Assembly: GCA_037044905.1 (NCBI GenBank)
Contig: JBAOKB010000179.1
Coordinates: forward strand, 124,001-188,000
Direction: 5' to 3'
DNA from: Hortaea werneckii
Lineage: Eukaryota > Ascomycota > Dothideomycetes > Mycosphaerellales > Teratosphaeriaceae
Length of the DNA stretch: 64,000 nt
Made by a program: the position numbers and the translations under genes. Positions 33,509 through 43,392 of this stretch are shown one piece after another (the first letter of the stretch is position 1; every line of letters begins with the position of its first letter). A model generated the notes under the pieces. The model had not been told where the DNA came from, did not search any database, and saw nothing but the letters and a program-made list of their open reading frames with translations.

Positions 33509-34315
33509 ATGCCTTGGACCAAGGATGAGACTCATATTCAATACATGTCAGACTTGCACCTGGAGCGCTTCAAATACGAAGGCTTCTCTATCAACCCTGC
33601 AGCCCCATACTTGCTGCTAGTGGGCGACGTCGGTCGCTTCACCGACTACCATGCCTACCGATCTTTCCTCCTGCTGCAGTGTGAGCGTTTTGAAAAGGTT
33701 TTGCTGATAGCCGGCAACCACGAGTTCTACGGAGCCACGCGCCAGGAAGGACTGGACGCAGCGTCCCTTCTCGAATGCGATCCGGCGCTGCAAGGAAAGC
33801 TACTCTTTATGAATCGCGCACGCTTTGACATCCCGGGAACGAAGTGCACAATTTTGGGTTGTACATTGCACTCACACATAGCACCAAACTTCACGAAGCT
33901 GACAAACGATTTTCAACGGATCAAGGATTGGCGTGTCGCGCACCACAATGAAGAGCATCAAAGAGACCTCGACTGGCTTCAAGCCTCATTGACGGGGCTC
34001 GCTCAGTCTGGACGCAGGGTGATTATCGCCACCCATTACGCTCCTGCATTCGAGAAGACAACGCATCCTGCCAACGAGAACAACGCTGTCAGCCAGTGTT
34101 TTTCAAGCGACACACTCAAAGCGCTGGACGCCTGGCAAGGCAGTGGCCAAGTCTCCCACTGGATCTTTGGCCACACGCACTGGAACACCAAATCTAAGCA
34201 TGGCCGGGTGCGGCTACTGAGCAACCAGCTGAGTAATGATTCGCGGAACTTGAGCTGGTGGCAGAGGCGCGTACTCTATCGCGCCTTTGATCCAGTTGCA
34301 AAGATTACGGTGTAG
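33509..34315 (+). CDS. Calcineurin-like metallophosphoesterase
   Basis: 268 aa from ATG at 33509 (MPWTKDETHIQYMSDLHLE); a GTG four codons earlier is not used. All five blocks of the dinuclear-metal phosphoesterase fold are visible: SDLHLE (Asp15, His17), VGDVGRF, AGNHEFYG, ATHYAP and FGHTHWN. Members hydrolyse phosphomonoesters or phosphodiesters, including nucleotides. This is a small stand-alone, probably cytosolic form with no signal peptide. It ends 41 bp from the stop of the convergent nucleotidyltransferase-like gene. Family is clear, substrate unknown. Confidence 0.9.
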   Translation: MPWTKDETHIQYMSDLHLERFKYEGFSINPAAPYLLLVGDVGRFTDYHAYRSFLLLQCERFEKVLLIAGNHEFYGATRQEGLDAASLLECDPALQGKLLFMNRARFDIPGTKCTILGCTLHSHIAPNFTKLTNDFQRIKDWRVAHHNEEHQRDLDWLQASLTGLAQSGRRVIIATHYAPAFEKTTHPANENNAVSQCFSSDTLKALDAWQGSGQVSHWIFGHTHWNTKSKHGRVRLLSNQLSNDSRNLSWWQRRVLYRAFDPVAKITV

Positions 34316-34356
34316 AGCAGCTACCCACAGGGAAAGCCATCAGCGACAGACCCCCT

Positions 34357-35070
34357 TCACATCGCCCGCAAATTAAAAAGCAACGCATTCTGAACGCTAT
34401 TCATCTCGGGTGTAGGAGATGCAACCTCAGTCTCCTTGGTGACGGCCTTGCACGCAGCCAAATCGACACCCAGACGCTGGAAGCAATATTCCAGATGCGG
34501 GAATCGTACCAACGCCTTCCCGATTTGCCTCCTGTTCAACTCGTTGTTGCGCGCTCTGAGCATGTCATTGTGACATTTCTCGAGGAAGATGAGGTCAGCA
34601 GCATCAGAATGTTTGCCACGTGTAGCGGCTGCTTGAAGCTTGCCTTTGAAAAGGAAGACGGGATCGAGGATTTTGGTGAAGTCTTGCCCAGCTTTGTCCC
34701 CTTTGATCTGGACGCGTTGTGTACGCAGATTACTCATGGATGCTGGTGGAAGGTCAGCAAGGGACATTCCGTTGGGGAGCTTTGCTGCCGTACTTGGGAA
34801 ACACTCTATAAGCACACCGCTGTCTCCATAAATAAACTGTGCAAGGTCAGGGCGAGTGTTCCCCATCGATCTGAAGCCTTCCACTTGGCTCAGCTTCTCT
34901 ACCAGCCAGTCTTTGGTACAATTGACAGTGCAGTCGATGTCTTTGCTCTCCCTGGGGCCTCCCAGTACTGCAATGGCATAGCCACCGAATATACCAAAAT
35001 CAACTCCAAGTGTTTCCAGTGCCTTGTTCATGGCTATGGCTGCGTCGGCTAATTTGCTGTTTGTAGGCAT
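34357..35070 (-). CDS. Small nucleotidyltransferase-fold protein A
   Basis: 237 aa from ATG at 35070; the frame continues upstream through a hydrophobic stretch to a GTG, which is unlikely to be translated. The N-terminus carries the signature of a minimal nucleotidyltransferase: IFGGYAIAVLGGPRESKDID, with GG at 29-30 and metal-binding acids Asp44 and Asp46. This is followed by a substrate-side region with VLIECFPSTAAKLPNG and a helical C-terminus containing KLQAAATRGKHSDAADLIFL. Such proteins transfer nucleoside monophosphates or use them as substrates; the exact reaction cannot be named. It lies head to head with a second gene of similar type at 35442, with 371 bp between the starts, and converges on the phosphoesterase. 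Confidence 0.72.
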   Translation of the reverse strand: MPTNSKLADAAIAMNKALETLGVDFGIFGGYAIAVLGGPRESKDIDCTVNCTKDWLVEKLSQVEGFRSMGNTRPDLAQFIYGDSGVLIECFPSTAAKLPNGMSLADLPPASMSNLRTQRVQIKGDKAGQDFTKILDPVFLFKGKLQAAATRGKHSDAADLIFLEKCHNDMLRARNNELNRRQIGKALVRFPHLEYCFQRLGVDLAACKAVTKETEVASPTPEMNSVQNALLFNLRAM

Positions 35071-35441
35071 GGTGACAGCTCTACGAAGTCCTTTGTAGGA
35101 TAGAAAAAAGGGTGTTGGAAAAAGTAGTAATGATAATAATAGCAATAAAAAAAACAGTATCACTGATGGGTATTTCAGCGATCGGATTCGTACGTCCGGC
35201 TTCTCGCTTTGCCATCTCGAACTGCTCCATTGATATAATAATGGTGTTGTGAGGCGCAGCTTTCAGCGAAGCGCCGAGCATGCGGCGCTAATGCCACATC
35301 CCCACTTCCTATCAGCAAGCGCTCCCTGTTACCTACCAACAACCGCCAACATGCTATTTCTGAACCATTGAATAGAAAATAGAAAAAGGAACTTCTTTGC
35401 GAGAGTACTAGCAGATACTATTTCCTTTCCATCGGTGCAGG
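35071..35441. promoter_or_regulatory. Divergent promoter of the two nucleotidyltransferase-like genes
   Basis: 371 bp shared by both starts. AT-rich in the left third; no specific site recognised. Confidence 0.5.
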
Positions 35442-36154
35442 ATGTCAAGTACTCTGATACAGATGATCTGTCAGACGCAACAATGCCTGGGGGCTTCTGG
35501 AGTAGCTTCGGTGGTGACGGGAAGCATTGCAATGAATTACTACGGTGTCGATGTCGTCGTTCATGTAAGTAAGAAGCATGCAGCTGCATTTCGAATGCAT
35601 GGTAATGGTTACAGGATATCGAGGTTTGCGTGCCTGCTAAGCAAGCAAGACTTGCTACTTGGGCGCTCGAAGCGCGATCGGACCTCTATGACCTGTTGCC
35701 AAGCATTCAACAACCCGACTTCTATCATCCATTCAAGACTGGAGCTGCGTGTTTTCGCTTCAAGACCTTGGAAGGAGGACTGCAGCTGCATTTATTAGCG
35801 GATACAGCTCTGTGTCTCGACGTGGCGGCACAACCAGTGCATACAGGTCTTCAACTGGATCAAGCTCGCCCTGAGCTGAAGGACCTGTGTGTTCCAAACG
35901 ACAGAACTGCATTAGCCCGTATTGCCTGGCCGACGTTGGAAGCTTTACTCAGTGGCTACCTCCGACTCGCAGTGCAGTACTCTGGCTCGGAGGAAGAAAT
36001 CATTGTCCTCATGCATGCAGAACGTTTGATAGACGCAAACGAAATAGATCAAGACTGGTGCGATCTTCGTCTTGAGGACAAGGCTATCGGGCTGCTAGCG
36101 ATGCAACTGCAGTTGGGAAAGAAGCATCGCCAAGAACTAAGCGATTGGGTTTGA
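35442..36154 (+). CDS. Small nucleotidyltransferase-fold protein B
   Basis: Exons 35442-35564 and 35615-36154, 220 aa; the 50-nt intron has donor GTAAGT and acceptor ACAG. Splicing joins VTGSIAMNYYGVDVVVH to DIEVCVPAKQARLATWAL, giving the fold signature GS at 27-28 and acids Asp42 and Glu44. The second acid is Glu rather than Asp. The rest is helical with no other motif. Catalysis is therefore less certain than for its neighbour. Similar fungal proteins are usually annotated only as hypothetical. It is divergent from protein A; common control through the 371-bp gap is possible but not shown. Confidence 0.68.
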
Positions 36155-36712
36155 AGGCAGATCTAGCCAGAGTGGAGTGTACTGAATCGATTCGGATCCA
36201 AACTGTCTGCAAGACAGCTCACGGACCTCCATGACAAGCAGTGTCTGCCCAGGTATTCGGAAACGCCAAATCTAGAAAGGAGCTTGTCCTTCTCGCCATT
36301 GCTTCAATGCACATTCATGATGCAAACTCTCGGACGACGGACAGCCTCCAATATTCAGCTGCTTCTTTGCTAGAAACCTGCGTCTTGCCTTTAATGGCTA
36401 CAACACGAGATGCTGGCAGGGCCAAGTAGTGGAGAAATCGCTTGTGTACAACCAAATTTACCTAATCCGCGAACGGCAGACATGTCAAGGATTTTGCAAC
36501 AAACTCCACCTCATCTAAAATACTGCCTTGTTTCCTGCAACGAAGTCGTGTTCAAGCTATTGCGAGTCGCAGCGGCACGGTGTCACGACTTTGGCCAGCA
36601 TGGTTGTAGGAGCACGAACTGCGGCGCATTATCGTGATGGGAAATTATTTATTTATTTGCATCGATATGTTTTCGAATAAAGCAGCATACGCTGATGTGA
36701 AATTGAGCCTTC
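36155..36712. other. Gap between convergent 3' ends
   Basis: 558 bp between nucleotidyltransferase-like B and the NCS1 permease. Nothing recognisable; short open frames only. Confidence 0.5.
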
Positions 36713-38650
36713 CTACGCCATCTCATACTCAGCCTTCGCTGATGCAGACTCCACGATGTCGCCATCCGTCACATACGCCTCCTTGGCAGGAAATGTTCGA
36801 CTGAGAACGCAGTAAAGCCCCGCGCTGACTAAGAAGCCATACAAGTACGACAAATTGTAGAGGTGCTCGGCACCGGTATCGAGAGCAGCGGAAGAGCTGA
36901 CCTGAACAAACCGTGTCAGCTGTCCATACCCAGCGGCTTTCAGAATCAAGCGCGACTTACAGCGTTGCAGAATCCTGGCATCAGTGGTATCCACCCAACA
37001 CACCACGCTACTACTGCGCGCCAATTGGTGCCAACCCGGTTATAGCGGTACTTTCCCACAGGCTTGTACAGTTCCGACACAGCGTAGCGTTGACTATGCA
37101 CTACCCAGTAGTCTGCGAGCAGGATGCCTGTAACCGGTGCAAGCCAGATGATGTACCCGTCCATGAAATTCAGCAAAGCGGATGCGGAGGCGAGGATATT
37201 CCATGGTGTTAGAGCCCAAGCGCCGACGAAGGCGATGATGTATGAGCCGCGCCGAAGGTTGATATACTGAAGATACGTTAGCCAGATCATTCCGATGGGG
37301 CTCGAACGTCGGTGTGTTTACCTTTGGAAACATCGCATTCAGGTCATTGGCAGCCGAGATACAATTGGCGCTTATATTGGCTCCAAGCTGAGCGAGGGTG
37401 AAAGAAAGTCCGCAAAATGTGGCGCCAGCTCTCGCGCCACTGCTGCCCGTCCAGTATGCCATAATCTCAAGCGGATCCCAGACCTCGACACCATATGCAT
37501 CTGAAGCCACACCCGCAATCAAAACGCCGATGTACGCAATCACAGCGAACGACAACGGAACGATGATCAGCTGGACGAAAACCGACCTAGTCCGCTTCGC
37601 ATAGCGCGCAAAATCGTTGATATTCACAGCCATGGTGCCGTAGTTCCCGATCATCGAGTTCATACCGCTCAGGAAGGCCCAGCTGTACGCCGATCCGCTT
37701 AGACTGCTGCCGCGCAAATACAACGAGGTCTTCCTCACGTCGCCCGGCTCTTGGCAGGCCCAGATCAGCATGCCGACCATGGCGGGGATGCAGAGTAGGG
37801 CTTTGATGCTGAAGAACCATCGCAGCTTGCGCGGGTGGATGTAATGGAACGGAAGCACGATGAGGAAGTAGATGACATATGCTATTTTTGGCTTTCGTTA
37901 GCTAACCTCGGCCTCCTGGCGTCTGATGAATTTTCCCTGGCTGTTTTTTTTTTTTTTTTTTTTTGCGATCAACTCACCTGTCATCATCTGCGTAGTAATA
38001 TTCGCCGACTCCGGCAACCCATTCCGCACCTCCCCAAACTTCGGCCAGATCGCCACGAGCACCGCATGCACGCATATCGCCCCATTATACGTATTGATCC
38101 CGTACCAGAAAAACCCGACCAGCATCCTCACGAACACCACGAAGAACGAAAAGTAAAACCCGTACGCCGCCCGGCTTTGGATCGTATACGGGATATGTAA
38201 GCGGGCGCCGATTATCCCGTTGAGTGTTATTAGCACGGCGGCGATGAAGTGGCCGAGCGCTATTATCCCAATGGCTGATTGCCAGGAGAGCCCGAGGGTG
38301 ACGAGCGAGGAGCCTAGGCGCAGGTTGCCGGGTGCGATGGCGTCGCAGAGCCAGTAGGTTATGACTGTGAGGGTGCAGCTCTGCCTATCAGCCTCTGTTT
38401 TTTTTTTTTTTTTTTCCTTTCTTTTTTTGTGGCACTCCGAGGGGAGCGGATTTTGGCGTAATTGAGGGATGGATGGGCTTGAAGGGATTTAACACGGGAA
38501 GGGGGGGAGGGCAAGGGGGCTTACAGTTCCAACTCGACCACGTCCGCTCTGCGGGCGCCACGGGCTCGAGATCTGCGTGGAAAGGGTGAGTGAGTTGAGC
38601 AAGAGAATCCTCGTGATCGGACCCTTCTGACCGATTTCTTTCTTCCTTTC

Positions 38651-38681
<31 letters not shown>

Positions 38682-38935
38682 GGGGGCGCTTTTGGGTGAT
38701 TTGGCTTACCCGCGTTGCTCCAAGCGCTGTACTCCGGACTCTCCTTAGGATCCAGCCGGATCCAGTCTCTGAATCGTCGGAGGAATGGTGAGGTCCCGAT
38801 CGGTGCGGTGTAGGGGTGGATTTCGCCGATGGTTGGTTGTCGCTGCTGGTCGGAGGATGATGGGGAGGGGGGAGTCCCTTCGTCGAGATCGAATGCTTTG
38901 CTGGTTACTTTTGGTGGTGATTTGGTTGTCGCCAT
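36713..38935 (-). CDS. NCS1-family nucleobase/allantoin permease (Fur type)
   Basis: Six exons: 38935-38710, 38572-38525, 38364-37978, 37881-37322, 37266-36961 and 36901-36713, giving 571 aa. Introns are 137, 160, 96, 55 and 58 nt. NCS1 carriers bring purines, pyrimidines, allantoin or related rings into the cell with H+ or Na+ through 12 segments. The joined N-terminus reads NADLEPVAPAERTWSSWNF followed by ITYWLCDAIAPGN, the classic NCS1 entrance. Also visible are IPYTIQSRAAYGFY, NSMIGNYGTMAVNINDFARY and ISANCISAANDLNAMFPK. Introns 1-3 hold long homopolymers, including G26 on the + strand. It is divergent from the Zn2Cys6 gene by 425 bp and near an XanA-like dioxygenase, which fits uptake of a purine. 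Substrate is inferred from context only. Confidence 0.87.
38661..38686. repeat. 26-base G homopolymer in an intron
   Basis: 26 consecutive G, preceded directly by at least ten T. In the permease transcript this reads C26 then A10, inside intron 1 about 25 nt after the donor. Confidence 0.9.
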
Positions 38936-39360
38936 TTTTTTGTTTTATATGTAAAGGGATGTGGATGGGGATGGGGAGGTGAGGTGTGGGTGCTATGGGG
39001 GTCGCCTGTTAAAGGTGTCTTTGCCCTTCTAGGGTTTGACATCTCTTGGGATGTGGGTATGACTGAGACTTTATATTTACATTATTTCTCCCTATCGAAT
39101 AAGTTCGATTCAGGGCCTTGAGAATAGAGTTGGAGGGATTCGGCTCTTGGTCTGACTCGTGGCTATCGTGGGTTGTCAAGTCGGCCGAGATAGCGGGCCA
39201 GGTTCAGATAGGCGGATGTTGGTTCTTCCCGGCTGGGAGTTATTTTCGGCCTACATTTTATATCTATCATTTTGTTCCGTCTAATACACTTCCAGGCTGT
39301 CTTTCACGGCCGAAATCAATCGATTGTCTACGTTGTGGGACCGCTATCAAAGATACACAC
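38936..39360. promoter_or_regulatory. Divergent promoter NCS1 permease / Zn2Cys6 regulator
   Basis: 425 bp between the two ATGs. Contains TCGGCCGAGAT at 39181-39191 and a related CGGCCGAAAT at about 39308. The same 11-mer occurs before the XanA-like gene. Confidence 0.55.
39181..39191 (+). promoter_or_regulatory. Shared 11-mer TCGGCCGAGAT, copy 1
   Basis: Exact copy of the word at 41626-41636. Its core TCGGCCGA is palindromic, as expected for a dimeric regulator. Binding is inferred. Confidence 0.4.
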
Positions 39361-41464
39361 ATGAATCCGATTTATCCGCCAAAGTCACCCGGATGTCGTG
39401 CTCCATCACTTCGGACAAGCCAACGTCAGCCTTTGGCTTGTCAGCAATGCGCTAAGGCTAAGACGCGATGTGATAAGACCATCCCATGCTATCGATGTCG
39501 ACGTCGCGGGTTGGATTGTCGGAGGGAGGATGTGATTGTATCCCGGAGATCGAAGTGGGAGGTACGGCCTGCTACGACCGCCGGCTCATTAGGAACTCTA
39601 CCAGCGACATGTGCTGCGTCGGACACTGGCGATGCAGATACTAGCAATCTTCACCAAACGTCCCGTCCGGCCACCTATCGGACTGCTGGTGATCTTGCCG
39701 TTCATGGAGAATTCCAGGATAGCCCGACAGCCATCGAGGGCCTTGCCTGGGGACGACATCAATGCCATTCCTACCCGCACACGCACTGCCGCCAATTCAA
39801 GCGTCCAAAACCTGTGTCTGAGGCGACACCAAATAGTTCCCCAGATGTGCAGGAGGCTTTGCCATCAGTGTTCCTCGCGACAAAACTCGTCGACTACCAT
39901 CTCCAGAACTTATGCTGGTACCACAATGTCCTACATACCCCGACGTTCCTCACCCGGTGCGAGAATTTCTGGGATCATGGCACAGCGCCGCACGATCAGT
40001 GGACAGCTATATACTGCGCGGTCCTCAGCTCCGCTGCCTGGACATTATCGAATTCATCGCCCAGTGACGACTTCTCAACCGCTGAGATGGTCGAGCTAGC
40101 GGAGGCGATGATGCGGCAGACGAGAGCTGTGCTTTACCGTTCTGACTTCCTGGGAAGACATTCAATTTGGGCTGTGCAAGCTATCTGTGTTATTAGTATG
40201 GTGGCGCATTCGGTTGGGGAGAGCGATCTGATGGCTACGCTTGTTAATGCTGGCATCCGGATCGCGCAATGTCTTGGTCTACATCGGATTCCGGATGAGG
40301 GGACTGTGGTGTCATCTGCAGAGGAGGTTGTGGAAGTTTCTTGGGAGAGAGAAGTTGGGAGGAGGGTTTGGTGGAAGCTGGTTGAGCTTGATTATCATTC
40401 TATGCCGTATACTGGGACTTTGAGTATGCTTTTCCCCCTCTCGCTCCCTCTCTTCGTCCGAGCTCGATTGCTGATCCGTTTTCAGCTATCAACCCCAAGA
40501 GCTTTAGTACCCGAATGCCGCTGAACAGCGATAACGATCGTCTGGTCGACCGCGATACGTCGGTCCTGACGATTAGTACATGCGCTGTGATTGTGTCGAA
40601 GATAGCCCGTTTGATGCCGGATATTCTCGAGGGAACATATGCTACTGACAGAGATGAGACAGCGAAGTATCAGCAGGTCATCCTTGCAGATCGCTGCATG
40701 CGTGAGCTCGTCGCTACGCTTCCGGCTGTTACGCTCCGGAGACAAGTCGCCTCGCAAGAGCCGCAGTGCTCGTGGATAGCGACTGCACGAAGGACACTGG
40801 CCATATCCGCAGCGGACAAAGTAAGTCTAAACCACCCCCTTTCCTTTCTAAGATCTAGCTAGGAACACGTTGGACAGGAAGACTAACAAACATCCAGATC
40901 ATCATGATCCATCGCTCATTCCTCCTCAAGAGCCTGCAATCCCCCCTCTACCTCTTCACGAGAAATACGTGCGTCTCGGCCGCTATGACGATCCTCCGTG
41001 AACACGGCGAGCTTTCGGCATCTGGGAGCGGATGCTTTTCTATTTGGGTCCATTCCGCTTTCTGCGTTACCGCCACAGTCCTTCTGTGTCTTACCATCTT
41101 GCACGCGGATAAGCAGGTCCCGCGTAGTCTCCGCTCCATTGAGCAGCAGCTGGATTTGGTAATGAGTGCGCGGGCGAGGTTGGAGTGTCAACGTTGTGAC
41201 GTTATGGCTAGAAGAGGCGTTCATCTTATCGATGCTATGTTGGAAGAAAGGGAAACACTTAGTTGCCTGTCAACCTTTCCGGGGTTGAATGGACAGGGGG
41301 AGATGAGCTTTGATCGAATTGCCCGAAGGTTCTTTGAGCTGGAGGAAGAGAATGACGATCCAGCAGTGGTGTCTCCCAACTCTGTCGTCGATGCTGAAGT
41401 ATTGTCAATGACGGAGTGGCCGCAGGAATTTGATGCTTGGTTCCGTAGTACTTTCAAATGCTGA
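39361..41464 (+). CDS. Zn2Cys6 transcription factor
   Basis: Three exons: 39361-40423, 40486-40820 and 40898-41464, giving 654 aa; introns of 62 and 77 nt have donors GTATGC and GTAAGT. The N-terminal binuclear zinc cluster is complete: Cys27, 30, 37, 43, 46 and 53 in CQQCAKAKTRCDKTIPCYRC, continuing RRRGLDC. The middle region (about 175-420) fits the fungal-specific transcription-factor domain, with DYHLQNLCWYHNVLHTP and ARIAQCLGLHRIPDEG-like text (GIRIAQCLGLHR). It ends in an acidic C-terminus. It should act in the nucleus as a pathway regulator. Lying between the NCS1 permease and the XanA-like gene, it is the natural candidate regulator of both. The ATG at 39361 is the first in frame; upstream in-frame sequence has no ATG. 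Confidence 0.88.
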
Positions 41465-41625
41465 GCTTTATACATGGCATTCCGTAAAGTGGCAGCGGTG
41501 TCGCGGACTCCTGCTTTTCAATCTGAGAAATACCGTGATTCTCACACACGAATGAATGTTTCTTGCGATGATTCGGCCTGGTCAGGCCCGGCGATGACCG
41601 CTTGCGCCGCTCCAGAGAGAAACCC

Positions 41626-41636
41626 TCGGCCGAGAT
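41626..41636 (+). promoter_or_regulatory. Shared 11-mer TCGGCCGAGAT, copy 2
   Basis: Identical to the copy at 39181; with the preceding C it forms the perfect palindrome CTCGGCCGAG (41625-41634). It lies 264 bp before the ATG. Confidence 0.4.
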
Positions 41637-41719
41637 TGTGAGCATATGCCTATCACTGCGGTCAAGATATGAGATAGCGTAAGAGAGTCAAGATTGCGGC
41701 CTGGACCTATCGTTTGGAG

Positions 41720-41730
41720 ATCTCGGCCGG
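41720..41730 (-). promoter_or_regulatory. Inverted near-copy of the shared 11-mer
   Basis: ATCTCGGCCGG matches the reverse complement of TCGGCCGAGAT at 10 of 11 positions, about 90 bp from copy 2. Confidence 0.3.
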
Positions 41731-41899
41731 GTTGTAACCTCGGACAAAGATGTCTCTCAAATTTGACAGTGGGAAAGAGATGCAACACCTATTAAATTAA
41801 GGCCCATAGCGTCCACGAAGCACTTATCTCCTCGTTACACCCGACTTCCACCGTACACCTCCCTGAAAGACTGCCGTACATACCTTACTTGCTGTCAAC

Positions 41900-43242
41900 A
41901 TGCCTCATCTGCTCGAACCGCTTGCCATTCGGCCTCTCACTGACGAGCTCCGGAAAGAAACCCTTCTTGGAGCCGAAATCATCCTTCCATCCTCTATTCG
42001 CCACCTAGATGTATCGCAGCTGTCGACTGAAGAACACGACACATTACGGAAGGCGCTATTCGAGAACGGCGTCCTTGTCGTGAAAGGACAAGACGGCATC
42101 AAGCCTACTGATCTCGTGTCTCTGGCCAAGCTCTTCGATCCGGCTCCTTTAGATATCCACTCCGGCGGTGCCAAACAGGTCACCGATCCGAAGAATATCC
42201 TCTCGCAGAACGGGTGTACGAGAGTACCGAGCGCGCCGCAAGTCACTGTCATCGGTCAAGGCAAATACTATGACCATGAGGGGATTCCTGAAATTGACCT
42301 TAAACACCTCGTAAGCCGCCCTATCATTCTTGAGGGGCTCATTGTCATGCTGACAGTTGCAAAGGATCATACACTTTTCCATGAAGAGCCGCTCTCGAAA
42401 GAAGCACTAGCCGACGGATTCACAAGGCCTTACCGATGGCATATGGATGCGCCTCTGTATGAGAATCTCCCTGGCTTTGCAACGGTCTTACATGCGTTGG
42501 AAGTACCGGAAGTACCAGACCAGAAGCTCGCGTTCCCCGATGGTAGGGAAATGGATGTCGCTGCAGGAGCGACTGCATGTACGTCTGCTCCTTTGAAATT
42601 GCGTAGACGATCTTTCCTCGATTCTGATAAAGTAAGCAGTCTTCTCAGGCGCTCGGAACTTTGGGCTCTTGTCCGCTGAGGAACAAGATTTTGCCATTCG
42701 TACGACGGTGCAGTATGCACCGCGAGCTTACGAATGGATAAAAGATTGCAAAGCTACTGCCGACGGCCTGAGCATTGCTAAACGTGGCAGAGAGAAGACT
42801 GAAGATGAGCTTCCGGAATTTGAATGGGACAAGGTCCACGAGTTTCCTGTATGTTTGTCCGGGCCCACATTTGGGGGTCAGAGATCCTGCATAACTAACG
42901 AACGGAAAGATGGTATGGGAGAATCCAATCACCGGCAAACCGCATCTGCAGATGCTAGGTTGTTGCGTGCGAGCTCTAAGGACTAGTGACCCCAAGACTG
43001 GCGTTGTTACAAAGATCGACGACCTTGACGAGGTTCGGCGTATCTGCCACAGCTTTCAAAGCAGGGTCTATACCCCTGAAAATGTCTACGCACATCGTTG
43101 GGAAAAGGGCGACCTTGTCATCTTCCACAATAGGGGTGTCATGCATAGCATTACGGGCCAACTGGCAAGGCATCCTGAGAGGAGACTGCTTTGGCAGTGT
43201 AATATGGCCAGTCTTACCGAGCCAGAGGCATACAGAAAATAG
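41900..43242 (+). CDS. Fe(II)/2-oxoglutarate dioxygenase, XanA (xanthine dioxygenase)-like
   Basis: Four exons: 41900-42310, 42365-42578, 42640-42848 and 42910-43242, giving 388 aa. Introns are 54, 61 and 61 nt; the first is divisible by three and has no stop. TauD-family enzymes oxidise a substrate with O2 and 2-oxoglutarate. The iron ligands are His163 and Asp165 in YRWHMDAPLYE and His357 in FHNRGVMHSITG. Other blocks resemble what I recall of Aspergillus XanA: LRKALFENGVLVVKGQ, LFDPAPLDIHSGGAKQ, SAPQVTVIGQGKYYDHEG and WENPITGKPHLQM. XanA turns xanthine into uric acid without the molybdenum enzyme. Its place beside an NCS1 carrier and regulator fits purine use. Family is firm; the xanthine substrate is likely but unproved. 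Confidence 0.8.
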
Positions 43243-43392
43243 CGAAATGAGTTGGACGCTAGAAAGAGGTCGTGGTGTGCGGCTAGGTATTAATCAACGC
43301 CTCGTGAATTTGTTACAATTTGCTAGCAACAGATGGCCTAGCAGACGTTACTGGTCGTTCCAAACAAAAGATTATTAATATACACGAGACGC

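Larger units (their letters stand above)
41465..41899. promoter_or_regulatory. Promoter region of the XanA-like gene
   Basis: 435 bp between the regulator stop and the dioxygenase ATG. Carries TCGGCCGAGAT at 41626-41636 and an inverted near-copy ATCTCGGCCGG at 41720-41730. Confidence 0.55.

Noticed and set aside
39096..39120. tRNA-like B box (GTTCGATTC)
   Set aside because: No acceptor or T-stem pairing and no A box at the right distance.
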